Source: Gammaproteobacteria bacterium (lineage in GTDB: Bacteria > Pseudomonadota > Gammaproteobacteria > SZUA-229). Taken from it: a stretch of DNA of 64,000 nt. Position 1 is the first letter of the stretch. Each line of letters begins with the position of its first letter. The DNA is taken from contig JASBSR010000041.1 in NCBI GenBank assembly GCA_030148865.1, forward strand, positions 62,001-126,000, in the 5' to 3' direction. Under the pieces are notes generated by a model that ran no database searches, was not told the origin of the DNA, and worked only from the letters and a program-made list of their open reading frames with translations. The position numbers and the translations under genes are program-made. Positions 44,274-53,574 of the stretch are shown here, piece by piece.

Positions 44274-44319
44274 GCTGACCCGTAGACTCCAGCCGGCACT
44301 GGTGGAGCCTCGGGTCAGC
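44274..44319 (+). other. Two-tier hairpin between tusA and tetR
   Basis: The outer stem is GCTGACCCG (44274-44282) with CGGGTCAGC (44311-44319), and an inner CTCCA/TGGAG stem lies within. It has no T-run. It begins 16 bases after the tusA stop and could be an mRNA-processing or attenuation structure that sets the TusA:TetR ratio. Confidence 0.45.
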
Positions 44320-44335
44320 TATTTGGCATACCCCT

Positions 44336-44977
44336 ATGAACCAGCGCATGCCCGCACACCAGCGCCGCGACTCGATACTGGAAGCGGCCATGAAGTTATT
44401 CGCGGAGAAAGGATTCCACGGCGTTTCTATCGACGAGATCGCGCGCCAGGTTGATGTTTCTCCGGCGATTTTATATCGCCATTTTGCATCCAAGCAACAA
44501 CTCTACGACACCGTGTTGCAGAACATGTCCGGCCGGCGCGAGAGCTATGTCGACACTGTGGTCAACAGTAGCACCAGTTTTGAAGATGTGCTGATTGGCA
44601 TGACCCAGGTCTATATCAAAAGCGTGACCGATAATCCGGATCTGCTGCGCATCGAACTGCAGAGCCTGCTCGACGGCAGCTCGGCCACCAACGAATTTTT
44701 CAAAAATCGCTGGAAAAGTTTTACCGATTATATTGAATTCAGCCTCAATGAGCGCATGAGCCACGACATTCCCAACCGCGAGATCACCATTATGGCCGCC
44801 GGTCTGATGTTTCAGGGCATGCTACGCGAAGCACTGGCACAAAAATTTTTGCAGCCTCACGATCGACTCGAAGATCTGAGCATGGAAGAGCTGAGCCAGG
44901 AGCTGGTCGCATTATTTTTACGCGCTGTCGGCATGAATAAATCTCATCTCTCACGCAAAGCGGTGATAAAAGTTTAA
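44336..44977 (+). CDS. TetR-family transcriptional regulator
   Basis: A 213-residue repressor. The HTH (about 8-55) reads RRDSILEAAMKLFAEKGF, VSIDEIARQVDVSPAILYRH and FASKQQLYD. The ligand domain follows. It lies 78 bases after tusA, probably in the same transcript, and the tandem operator in front of tusA suggests autoregulation. Neither ligand nor regulon can be told from the sequence. Confidence 0.92.
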   Translation: MNQRMPAHQRRDSILEAAMKLFAEKGFHGVSIDEIARQVDVSPAILYRHFASKQQLYDTVLQNMSGRRESYVDTVVNSSTSFEDVLIGMTQVYIKSVTDNPDLLRIELQSLLDGSSATNEFFKNRWKSFTDYIEFSLNERMSHDIPNREITIMAAGLMFQGMLREALAQKFLQPHDRLEDLSMEELSQELVALFLRAVGMNKSHLSRKAVIKV

Positions 44978-45058
44978 AATCCACCTGATCGCGAAGTAGC
45001 GCGATTGAACTTCGCGCAACCCGCGCGCACCAATGCTAAACAATTCTGGAGACCTTGT

Positions 45059-45646
45059 ATGTTCCTGATAAAAAATCGTGCCATGAAATACCTATTGATG
45101 CTGGCACTAACCATTAGCCTCAACACTGCCTTCGCTGTAAACCCCAGGGTTAAGATGGAAACCAGCGAAGGCACGGTGGTGATTGAGCTCTATCCTGACA
45201 AGGCGCCAGTGACGGTAAAAAATTTTTTACGTTATGTCGAAGCCGGTAAATACGACGGCACCATATTTCATCGTGTGATGCGCGGATTTATGAATCAGGG
45301 CGGCGGCTTTGACCAGAACTATAATAAGGTCGACACATACGCCCCTATTGGTAACGAGGCAGACAACGGCCTGAAAAACAAACGCGGCACCATTGCCATG
45401 GCGCGCACCGGCGACCCGCACTCGGCAACTAATCAGTTTTTTATTAACACCGTCAATAACTACGCCCTGGACTATAGTGGTAAGACTATGCGCGGCTGGG
45501 GTTATGCTGTGTTCGGCGACGTCAAACAGGGCATGAACGTGATGGACAATATCGCCAAAATGAAAACCAGCGCCGGCGGCCCCTTTGGTTCCGACGTACC
45601 CGTGACACCAGTCGTGATTCAGCACGTCACTCTGCTCAAAGAATAG
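45059..45646 (+). CDS. ppiA: Periplasmic cyclophilin-type peptidyl-prolyl isomerase
   Basis: A 195-residue cis-trans prolyl isomerase with a signal peptide (YLLMLALTISLNTAFA, cleavage before VNPRV). The cyclophilin core shows GTIFHRVMRGFMNQGG (catalytic Arg in FHRV), IAMARTGDPHSATNQFFIN and VFGDVKQGMNVMD. The start at 45059 has GGAG seven bases upstream; the longer frame from 45005 is less likely. Confidence 0.93.
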   Translation: MFLIKNRAMKYLLMLALTISLNTAFAVNPRVKMETSEGTVVIELYPDKAPVTVKNFLRYVEAGKYDGTIFHRVMRGFMNQGGGFDQNYNKVDTYAPIGNEADNGLKNKRGTIAMARTGDPHSATNQFFINTVNNYALDYSGKTMRGWGYAVFGDVKQGMNVMDNIAKMKTSAGGPFGSDVPVTPVVIQHVTLLKE

Positions 45647-45669
45647 CAACAATACTGTTATTTCGAGCA

Positions 45670-45699
45670 CGACCTGTGATGCAAACACATCACAGGTCG
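45670..45699. other. Perfect 12-bp hairpin between convergent genes
   Basis: CGACCTGTGATG pairs perfectly with CATCACAGGTCG across a 6-base loop, between the stops of ppiA and ubiC. No T-run follows. It could be a transcript-end structure for either gene. Confidence 0.5.
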
Positions 45700-45739
45700 C
45701 CAGAATGCTGCGCGACTCACCCACAGCTATTTCGCGGAT

Positions 45740-46273
45740 TTAGCCCAGCAGTGCCGGTAAAAAATATTCGCTGACCAGCAAAGGTTTGCCGCTCACATAA
45801 AACACAGAACGTCTTCCCCAGATTTCACCAGTGCCCGCGTAAGCTCTGAGTGCACTATCACGATGCAGGCATGTCGCATGCACTTCACTTCTATGCATAC
45901 TGCGATCAGCAAACAACATACTGCCGAGCGATCTATTGCCAAGATTGGCATAGCTGCGCTGTTTACCCGAGAGTGTGGTCAGCGGAATCACCGTGCGCGC
46001 ATACACCACTGCCTGATCAGCACAGTGTAAGCGCACCTGACGCACCAGCGCCGAGGCGCCATAATCAAGCCCCAGTGCCTGGGCTTCGTCCAGACTCGGT
46101 CGTGTGATCTGCTGCGAAATCAGCTCGACGCGAAATTGTCCGGGACAACGCCGTCGCAATCGCGTGGTTAACGAAGTTGGATCAAACAACCAGCTCAGTA
46201 ACAGCTCGGGGACTGCAAGATTGAATAACTGCCTGCGGCGATACCAGCGGGACTTAAATCGAGGTGCAGGCAT
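45740..46273 (-). CDS. ubiC: Chorismate lyase UbiC
   Basis: A 177-residue cytoplasmic enzyme that cleaves chorismate to 4-hydroxybenzoate and pyruvate, the first step of ubiquinone synthesis. R78 (ALVRQVRL) and E169 (LLVSEYFLP) are in the positions of the catalytic Arg and Glu of the E. coli enzyme, and WGRRSVF is conserved. Product release feeds UbiA, encoded at 18 kb here. Confidence 0.93.
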   Translation of the reverse strand: MPAPRFKSRWYRRRQLFNLAVPELLLSWLFDPTSLTTRLRRRCPGQFRVELISQQITRPSLDEAQALGLDYGASALVRQVRLHCADQAVVYARTVIPLTTLSGKQRSYANLGNRSLGSMLFADRSMHRSEVHATCLHRDSALRAYAGTGEIWGRRSVFYVSGKPLLVSEYFLPALLG

Positions 46274-46354
46274 GGGAAATAAAAATCGATGCTAGAAATC
46301 GCCCATGATAACGCGTTCGCGGCAACAATGAGAACTCAATCTGCGGCGTATAAT

Positions 46355-48220
46355 CTACGATTGCAGCCAGCGGCAGATCACCGCCTCCAGCTCATCGAGC
46401 TTGACCGGCTTGCCCAGATAATCGTCCATGCCTGCACTCAGGCAGCGCTCGCGATCACCCTCCATCACATTCGCCGTCATCGCGATTACTGTGGTTCGCG
46501 AGCGTGACATCTGGTTTTCGTAGTCGCGCAAAATTCGCGTTGCTGCCAGCCCATCCAGTTCGGGCATCTGACAGTCCATTAGTACGATATCGAAACTTTC
46601 TTTCTCCAGCTGTTTTAAGGCCTGATTGCCGTTATCAACCACCACCACCTGCATTCCAAATTTCTCCAGCATCTTTCTGGCAACCAGCTGGTTCACTGGA
46701 TTATCCTCGGCGAGTAAAATTCTCGCACCAGCAGGCAGAGCCGGCAGCGGCTTTTGCTGCTGCGCAGGCTTTTCAATATCACCGCTGGCGACAGCCACGG
46801 GGATCTCAAACCAGAAGGTCGAGCCTTTGCGCGGCACACTATCAACACCCAGCCGACCCCGCATTAAGTGCACCAGCTGCTTCACAATCGCCAGGCCCAA
46901 ACCGGTGCCACCATATTTACGAGTGGTACTACCATCGGCCTGCGTAAAAGCTGTGAATAATTTCTTTTGTGTGATTTCATCGATGCCAACGCCGGTATCA
47001 TCCACTTCAATACGCAATACCGATTCACTACCCGTCTGTTCTAACACTTTAAGTCGAAGGCAAACTTCTCCGTTCTCAGTGAATTTGACTGCATTGGACA
47101 GCAGATTCACCAGCAACTGACGAATCCGTACCGGGTCACCCACTACTGTGCTCGAAAGCTGTGGGTCGATGTCGGTTAATAAATTAATTTTTTTCTGTTC
47201 TGCCCGATGTCTCTGCAGGTCGACAATATCTATAATCAGTTCGCGCAAATCAAAATTAATATTTTCGATGCCAAGCTTACCCGCTTCAATTTTGGAAAGA
47301 TCGAGTATGTCATTGAGAATTGAAAGCAATGCTTCTGCAGACTTATGTGCCGTGCTGACATAATCACGCTGGGCCTGTGTAAGCTCAGATGTTTCCAGTA
47401 GTTGCAGCGTACCGAGCACACCGTTCATTGGCGTGCGAATTTCGTGGCTCATGTTGGCGAGAAACTGACCTTTGGCCTGTGACATCTTTTCGGCATGATC
47501 ACGTGCTTCGACCAGTTCGGTTTCAACTTGTTTGACGTATTCGATCTCTTCAGTCAGGCTACTATTTAATACTTCCAGGTCTTTAATCAGCTCTTCATTC
47601 TTGTACGAAAGCTCGAGCGCCGCCATCGATGACTGATACATTTTGTGTACTGCGAGCATCATCACACCGAGAAAAAACGCGGTCATCGCTGACAGTGCGT
47701 AATACACTTCACCACCGATACTGAACAGACGCAGCATCAAAGGTAATAACACAAAACCGACGTAGGCATAATATACCCAGGCGACGTGAGCATACATAAT
47801 GCCGCTGGCAGAAACACCGACCAGAATAAATGCGAGCACTATCTGTTCCAGCTGGTTGCCCGGAAACATGAGTATCGATGTCACGCCCCAGCCAGCACCA
47901 GTAAACATCACGGCGAGTAAATACCAGCGTCGCACCAGATCGACTGGAATACCGGCCCGTGGAGTTTTGTACAAATCGAAATAATGGATGCCGGCACGAA
48001 ACACAAACAGCACGCCCATTGCCAGCAACCAGACCACTAATACCGGCGTCGGCAATTCTCCCCAGAGCAACGCCACCCAGATGATCGCCATCACGAAAAC
48101 AATCGCATTGCCCGCCGCCGAACTCTGAATCAGGCGCGAAACCTGGGTTTGCTGAACGCGCGTGCTTGTCGCTGATAGCTCAGGTAAAGCCTTATTCATT
48201 TGTTTGGTATCTTTCGCCAT
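46355..48220 (-). CDS. Hybrid sensor histidine kinase with receiver domain
   Basis: A 621-residue membrane kinase. About six membrane helices (40-195) form a sensor without a large periplasmic domain. A coiled coil (205-250), HisKA with H259 (MSHEIRTPMNG), HATPase_c (GTGLGLAIVKQL) and a C-terminal receiver (about 500-615) with D549 (VLMDCQMPELDG) follow. No HPt domain or partner regulator is adjacent, so the downstream relay is unknown. No other signalling gene is directly linked; recG follows on the same strand upstream. Confidence 0.93.
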   Translation of the reverse strand: MAKDTKQMNKALPELSATSTRVQQTQVSRLIQSSAAGNAIVFVMAIIWVALLWGELPTPVLVVWLLAMGVLFVFRAGIHYFDLYKTPRAGIPVDLVRRWYLLAVMFTGAGWGVTSILMFPGNQLEQIVLAFILVGVSASGIMYAHVAWVYYAYVGFVLLPLMLRLFSIGGEVYYALSAMTAFFLGVMMLAVHKMYQSSMAALELSYKNEELIKDLEVLNSSLTEEIEYVKQVETELVEARDHAEKMSQAKGQFLANMSHEIRTPMNGVLGTLQLLETSELTQAQRDYVSTAHKSAEALLSILNDILDLSKIEAGKLGIENINFDLRELIIDIVDLQRHRAEQKKINLLTDIDPQLSSTVVGDPVRIRQLLVNLLSNAVKFTENGEVCLRLKVLEQTGSESVLRIEVDDTGVGIDEITQKKLFTAFTQADGSTTRKYGGTGLGLAIVKQLVHLMRGRLGVDSVPRKGSTFWFEIPVAVASGDIEKPAQQQKPLPALPAGARILLAEDNPVNQLVARKMLEKFGMQVVVVDNGNQALKQLEKESFDIVLMDCQMPELDGLAATRILRDYENQMSRSRTTVIAMTANVMEGDRERCLSAGMDDYLGKPVKLDELEAVICRWLQS

Positions 48221-48286
48221 AGCAGGTCAGTTTGCTGGTGTATTTAATAGATAGTCGAGAACCGGGCAAAAAACCAGTGCCCGGTC

Positions 48287-50416
48287 TTATACCGCGCCGT
48301 ATCTTTCCGCTGTGCCCAGCCAGCGTCGTATCAGAGGCTGGACACAATCGAGGTGGTTTCGCATCACAATCTCTGCCGCCTGTTTGATCTCAGGCAACAT
48401 GGCCTGCTCGCGCACGATATCGGCGATACGCAATTCCAGCAGGCCAGTCTGGCGCGTGCCCAGCACTTCACCTGGACCACGCATTTCCAGGTCTTTTTCC
48501 GCGACGACAAAGCCGCTGCTGGTTTCGCGCAATATCGCGAGCCGCTGTTTGCCCTGTGCCGACAGCGGCACGTGATACATCAATACACAAACACTCTTGC
48601 GACTGCCGCGACCCACGCGACCGCGCAGCTGGTGCAATTGTGCGAGACCGAGGCGTTCAGCATTTTCGATGACCATCAGCGAGGCATTGGGCACGTCGAC
48701 ACCAACCTCAATCACTGTGGTGGCGACCAGCAAGTCGGTCTGTGTCTGACGAAAGCTCTCTACCGCTGCGGTTTTTTCTGCCTGCTTCATGCGGCCATGC
48801 ACCAGGCCAATATTAAGGTCGTGCAATTCTTCTGTGAGTTGCGCTGCCGCGTCTTCAGCCGCCTGACATTGCAGAACTTCAGATTCATCGATCAGGGTAC
48901 ACACCCAGTACGCCTGTTCACCATGCTTGCAGGCATTCGCGACGCGATCGATCACTTCCTGACGACGGCTGTTGGACACCACCACAGTCGATACCGGTTT
49001 GCGGCCACGCGGTAATTCATCAATCGCAGAATAATCGAGGTCAGCGTAGACCGTCATCGCCAGACTCCGCGGAATCGGCGTGGCTGTCATGATCAACTGA
49101 TGCGGTACTTCACCCGGTGTGCGAGCATTCTGGCGCTGACCTTTTTGTTGCAGCGCCAGACGCTGATGCACGCCAAAGCGATGCTGCTCATCCACCACTG
49201 CTAATACCAGATGCTTGAACTCAACCTCATCCTGGAACAGCGCATGGGTACCAATCACAATTTGCGCTGCCCCACTGGCAATGACCTCCAGCCTTTGCGC
49301 GCGCGCCTTACCCTTGTGCTTGCCGGTCAGCAGGACACATTTATATACATCCTGATCGAACCAGCGGCAAAAATTTTCATAATGTTGCAGCGCAAGAATT
49401 TCTGTCGGCGCCATCACCGCCGCCTGCTTGCCATTGACCACCGCTGCTAGCACCGCACAGGCGGCGACCACAGTTTTGCCAGAACCAACATCCCCCTGCA
49501 ACAAGCGCAGCATCGGTGTCGCGTTAGACATGTCGTGCAAAATCTCAGCAGTCACTTTTTGCTGCGAGCGAGTAAGCTCGAAGTCAAGCCCTGACACAAA
49601 CTTTCGATAGGCATCAGATGTCAGCAACAAACGCTGCGCCTTGCGCGCCTGAATACGCTTGCGTAGTTGCATCAGACTGAGTTGATGCGCGAGCAATTCT
49701 TCGAATACTAAACGTCGTTGCGCCGGGTGTCTGCGCTCTTCAATCTGATGCAACGAAACATCCGGCGGTGGTTGATGTACGGTGCGAATCGCCGTCGGCA
49801 AATCTGGAAACGAATATTGCACGCGAATAGACTCCGGCAACCAGTCTTTGACTGCGCCGGTTTCCAGCTGTGTCAGCACCTGGGTTGCCAGGTTGCGCAA
49901 TAGCGTCTGGTGTACGCCGTCTGTTTTTGGGTAGACCGGAGTTAACTTATCTTCGACCGCAGTCACACTGTTCTCAAACATGCGGCGATATTCTGGATGC
50001 GCGATTTCGAGCTCTCGCGCACCGGCACGCACTTCACCGAAACAGCGGATACGTACACCGGATCCAAGATTGGCCTGCTGGCGGGCATTGAAATGAAAAA
50101 ATCGCAGCACTATGCCACCCGTGCCATCGGACAAATAGCACAACAGACTGCGCCCGTTGCGACCACGCACCCGTCGCCCACCATATTTAACTTCGCTGTG
50201 TTCGATCACGCCTTCGATCACTGCCTGCTGACCAGGGCGCAAGGAACCAATCGGCACGATGCGAGTGCGATCTTCATAGCGAAGCGGAAGGTGAAACAAA
50301 ACATCCTGTACATTATGTATATCGAGTTTAGCCAGTTTCCCGGCGACAGCAGGGCCCACGCCTTTTAACGTGGTGACACTGCGATACTCAAAAGAATCAT
50401 CCTGATCTTTATTCAT
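48287..50416 (-). CDS. recG: ATP-dependent DNA helicase RecG
   Basis: A 709-residue helicase that remodels stalled forks and Holliday junctions. A wedge/OB domain (about 60-160) is followed by Walker A in LLQGDVGSGKT, the DExH-type box VDEQHRFGV, MTATPIPRSLAMT, and the C-terminal QLRGRVGRG (motif VI). It ends the gmk-rpoZ-spoT-ridA-recG series, separated from ridA by a paired repeat. Confidence 0.97.
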   Translation of the reverse strand: MNKDQDDSFEYRSVTTLKGVGPAVAGKLAKLDIHNVQDVLFHLPLRYEDRTRIVPIGSLRPGQQAVIEGVIEHSEVKYGGRRVRGRNGRSLLCYLSDGTGGIVLRFFHFNARQQANLGSGVRIRCFGEVRAGARELEIAHPEYRRMFENSVTAVEDKLTPVYPKTDGVHQTLLRNLATQVLTQLETGAVKDWLPESIRVQYSFPDLPTAIRTVHQPPPDVSLHQIEERRHPAQRRLVFEELLAHQLSLMQLRKRIQARKAQRLLLTSDAYRKFVSGLDFELTRSQQKVTAEILHDMSNATPMLRLLQGDVGSGKTVVAACAVLAAVVNGKQAAVMAPTEILALQHYENFCRWFDQDVYKCVLLTGKHKGKARAQRLEVIASGAAQIVIGTHALFQDEVEFKHLVLAVVDEQHRFGVHQRLALQQKGQRQNARTPGEVPHQLIMTATPIPRSLAMTVYADLDYSAIDELPRGRKPVSTVVVSNSRRQEVIDRVANACKHGEQAYWVCTLIDESEVLQCQAAEDAAAQLTEELHDLNIGLVHGRMKQAEKTAAVESFRQTQTDLLVATTVIEVGVDVPNASLMVIENAERLGLAQLHQLRGRVGRGSRKSVCVLMYHVPLSAQGKQRLAILRETSSGFVVAEKDLEMRGPGEVLGTRQTGLLELRIADIVREQAMLPEIKQAAEIVMRNHLDCVQPLIRRWLGTAERYGAV

Positions 50417-50482
50417 CTTGTTTGCATATCAATTATATAAATTTTGCCCCAGAGAACAGGGAAAACACTAAAAACAGAAGCC

Positions 50483-50587
50483 GTCCACAGATGATCACAG
50501 ATAATTAAATACAAGAGCTGTTAGCATTTTGAAAACAGAGCCTACAATATTATGGGCTGATTAATTTTTTCTGTGTTTATCTGTGGA
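50483..50587. repeat. Paired inverted intergenic repeat (CTGTGG type)
   Basis: The left arm is GTCCACAGATGATCACAGAT (50483-50502), followed by AATTAAAT. The right arm is TTAATTTTTT (50561-50570) followed by CTGTGTTTATCTGTGGAC (50571-50587). The outer 10 bases are an exact inverted repeat, and within each arm a CTGTG unit occurs twice about 10 bases apart. It lies between ridA and recG. Confidence 0.7.
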
Positions 50588-50596
50588 CAATATTCT

Positions 50597-50980
50597 TCAA
50601 CCCAGTTCCAGTACCGCATCCACCTCAACCTGCGCGCCTTTAGGCAGGGCAGCGACGCCAACTGCTGCGCGCGCCGGATAGGGCTGGGTGAAATATTCCG
50701 CCATCACTTCATTTACCACCGGGAAGTGCGCCAGATCGACAAGAAACACATTGAGTTTGGCTGTGTCCTGTAAACCACCGCCAGCCGCATTCGCGACTGC
50801 CTGCAAATTATCAAAAACGCGACGAATTTGTGCTGCGATGCCACCATCGACCAGTTCCATGGTTTCGGGTATCAGTGGTATCTGCCCTGACATGTAAACC
50901 GTGTTGCCACACTTCACCGCCTGTGAGTATGTCCCAATCGCCTGAGGTGCTTTATCTGTCGCAATGATTTCTTTTTTCAT
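50597..50980 (-). CDS. ridA: RidA-family enamine/imine deaminase
   Basis: A 127-residue YjgF/YER057c-type protein that hydrolyses reactive enamines or imines formed by PLP enzymes. [19 protein letters not shown] (18-36) and [20 protein letters not shown], with the key arginine in PARAAV, are family signatures. It sits between spoT and recG, where E. coli has trmH; the ridA arrangement also occurs in Pseudomonas. Confidence 0.96.
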   Translation of the reverse strand: MKKEIIATDKAPQAIGTYSQAVKCGNTVYMSGQIPLIPETMELVDGGIAAQIRRVFDNLQAVANAAGGGLQDTAKLNVFLVDLAHFPVVNEVMAEYFTQPYPARAAVGVAALPKGAQVEVDAVLELG

Positions 50981-51017
50981 GTAAATCCAGACCCATTTCT
51001 ATTAACTGAATATATTT

Positions 51018-53192
51018 TTATACGCGCGTGATGCGCAACACATTCGATGCCTTACGCAGGCGACGCATGATGCTGGCAAGATGCACACGATCTTTAACGT
51101 CAATCAGATACACGATACTCATATTCATACCATCGCGATCTTCGAGTTCGACATTTTGAATGTTGGCTCCTTCGTCTGAAAGGATAGTGGCAGTACGCGC
51201 CAGTACGCCTGGCGTATTACTGACATCGAGACGTATCTCGCAGGTGAATACGCCGCTAGCATCACCTGCCCATTGCACATCAATATACTTATCGGCCTGA
51301 CTGCGGGCTGAATCCAGATTGCGGCAGCCTTCGCGATGCACGACTATGCCACGGCCCTTGCTCAACATACCGATCACCTGATCACCGGGAATCGGGTGGC
51401 AACATTTGCCGTAGGACACCACCATGCCCTCAGTACCATGTATCGCCAGCGGTGCCTGTGTTTTCATTTCACGAGTTTCTGCAGAATCACCGTATGGGAT
51501 GCGTTCCGGCACCATTCGCCGCACGACCAGACTGGGCGGGCGATTGCCCATACCAACATCTTCCAGCAACTCATCAATGATTTTAAAGCCATATTCTTTC
51601 AGGGTTTCTTCTATCGCGCTTTGCGGTACATCATCGAGGCGTAGCCCAAGCCCCTTGAGACAACGTTCCAGCAAACGCCGGCCCTGTGCTACGGCTTCAT
51701 CGGCCTGCAGATTTTTCAGGTAACTACGGATATTACTCCGCGCTTTGGCAGTGACTACATAGTTTAACCAGGTCGGGTTCGGTCGCGCGTTTGGTGAAGT
51801 AATAATTTCTACCGTCTGACCACTATATAATGGTGTATTTAACGGCGCAAAGCTATGATCGAGTTTACTGGCGACACAGGTATTACCAATATCGGTGTGC
51901 ACGTAATAAGCAAAATCGACCGGCGTGGCATTACGCGGCAATTTTACGATGTCGCCTTCCGGAGTATAGACATAAACCTCATCGTGGAATAAATCGACTT
52001 TGACATTTTCCAGAAATTCGAGCGAATCACCCGCGCTCTGCTGCATTTCCAGAATACCGGTCAACCAGTCGCGAGCGCGAGCGTGGGCACCACTGAGTCC
52101 GGTTTCTTCCGGTGACTTATACAACCAGTGTGCAGCAATGCCGCTCTCGGCGAAACGATCCATATCTGCAGTACGAATCTGCACTTCCATGGGAAGGCCA
52201 TGCGGTCCGTACAAAGCAGTGTGCAGACTCTGGTAACCGTTGCTTTTTGGGATCGCGATATAATCTTTAAAACGACCGGGGATAGGCTTGAATAAATTAT
52301 GCACACTACCGAGTACGCGATAACATTCATCGACCGATTTCACCACCACCCGCAGCGCATAAACATCAAATACATTGTCGAACGACAAATGTTTGATGCG
52401 CATTTTATTATAGAGGCTATAAAGATTTTTCTTGCGCGAGATAACTTCAGCACTGATTCCCAGTTCATCGAGTCGCACCACCAGCGCGGTGTCAATTTTT
52501 TTAATGACTTCCTTGCGATGTCCGGCAGCTTTATCAACTGCGTGCTGCAATATGCGATAGCGCATCGGATACATGGCGCGGAAGGCCAGATCTTCAAGCT
52601 CGTGTCGCATGGTATAAATACCGAGACGATTGGCAATCGGGATATAAATATCCAGCGTTTCCTGAGCAATGCGCCGGCGCTTTTCATGCGACAAGCTATC
52701 GAGTGTGCGCATATTATGCAAACGATCAGCAAGCTTGATCAGCATAACGCGTATATCCTGCGCCATCGCTAACAAAACTTTTTGTATGTTCTCTGCCTGT
52801 TGCTCGAACTTGTTTTTAAATTTGATATGGGTGAGCTTGCTGACACCATCGACTAGATGCGCGACATCTTCACCGAATTCACGCGAAATCAGCTTGCGGG
52901 TGGCGGGGGTATCTTCGAGCACATCGTGCAAAATCGAGGCGATAATACTTTTTACATCCATGCGCATTTGCGCCAGGATGCGCGCAACTGCTATTGGGTG
53001 GTAGATATAGGGTTCGCCGGAAGCGCGCAGCTGACCTTCGTGCGCCTGGGCACCGAACAAGTACGCCCGATAAACATCTTTGACCTGATCCTGCTCCATA
53101 TAGGTGCCGACCAGACTACATAGATCTGATATCAGAAAACGCTCACCTTCGTGGCCTGCGTCCACGCCATCACTGTGAACGGGTTCGCTCAC
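51018..53192 (-). CDS. spoT: Bifunctional (p)ppGpp synthetase/hydrolase SpoT
   Basis: A 724-residue RelA/SpoT protein. The HD hydrolase domain holds H65 and H89-D90 (ASILHDVLEDT) and is intact. The synthetase domain has RKKNLYSLYNKM, RVVVKSVDECYRVLG, GRFKDYIAIPKSNGYQSLHT and MEVQIRT. TGS (about 405-465) and a C-terminal ACT domain follow. Intact HD and synthetase sites mark it as the bifunctional SpoT type. Confidence 0.97.
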   Translation of the reverse strand: MSEPVHSDGVDAGHEGERFLISDLCSLVGTYMEQDQVKDVYRAYLFGAQAHEGQLRASGEPYIYHPIAVARILAQMRMDVKSIIASILHDVLEDTPATRKLISREFGEDVAHLVDGVSKLTHIKFKNKFEQQAENIQKVLLAMAQDIRVMLIKLADRLHNMRTLDSLSHEKRRRIAQETLDIYIPIANRLGIYTMRHELEDLAFRAMYPMRYRILQHAVDKAAGHRKEVIKKIDTALVVRLDELGISAEVISRKKNLYSLYNKMRIKHLSFDNVFDVYALRVVVKSVDECYRVLGSVHNLFKPIPGRFKDYIAIPKSNGYQSLHTALYGPHGLPMEVQIRTADMDRFAESGIAAHWLYKSPEETGLSGAHARARDWLTGILEMQQSAGDSLEFLENVKVDLFHDEVYVYTPEGDIVKLPRNATPVDFAYYVHTDIGNTCVASKLDHSFAPLNTPLYSGQTVEIITSPNARPNPTWLNYVVTAKARSNIRSYLKNLQADEAVAQGRRLLERCLKGLGLRLDDVPQSAIEETLKEYGFKIIDELLEDVGMGNRPPSLVVRRMVPERIPYGDSAETREMKTQAPLAIHGTEGMVVSYGKCCHPIPGDQVIGMLSKGRGIVVHREGCRNLDSARSQADKYIDVQWAGDASGVFTCEIRLDVSNTPGVLARTATILSDEGANIQNVELEDRDGMNMSIVYLIDVKDRVHLASIMRRLRKASNVLRITRV

Positions 53193-53304
53193 GACGCCGC
53201 TGATAATTCAGTTGAAAATAAAACTCGACAAACAACAGGGCCCCTGGCTCGACACTGCCGCATCGAAAACTGGGCGAACGATGTTGTCTGAAAATCAACA
53301 GTAA

Positions 53305-53568
53305 TTAGAAACCCGCCTGCAAATCACCTTCGATGAACATTTCCATGTCATCCTGAGGAATCACGACTTCTTCAGCGTCCATCATTTCTTTACTGACCAT
53401 GCCTTCGGCGATTTCGCGCAACGCGAGCACGGTGGGTTTATCATTGTCCAGTGCCACCTGAGCATCAGCACCCATGGCCAGCTGACGCGCGCGGCGTGCA
53501 GCAAGCAGTACCAGCTCGAAACGGTTTTCTACATTTTGCAGACAATCTTCTACGGTTAAACGCGCCAT
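53305..53568 (-). CDS. rpoZ: RNA polymerase omega subunit
   Basis: An 87-residue subunit that helps assemble RNA polymerase and forms part of a ppGpp site. It begins [20 protein letters not shown] and has the RRARQL block. It follows gmk by six bases. Confidence 0.98.
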   Translation of the reverse strand: MARLTVEDCLQNVENRFELVLLAARRARQLAMGADAQVALDNDKPTVLALREIAEGMVSKEMMDAEEVVIPQDDMEMFIEGDLQAGF

Positions 53569-53574
53569 CTAAGG

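Noticed and set aside
46504-46947. Long plus-strand frames opposite the hybrid kinase
   Set aside because: The minus-strand frame is continuous with HisKA, HATPase and receiver motifs; these are shadows of it.
50597-50980. ridA in place of trmH between spoT and recG as a novelty
   Set aside because: The same order is known in Pseudomonas, so it is ordinary for the group.
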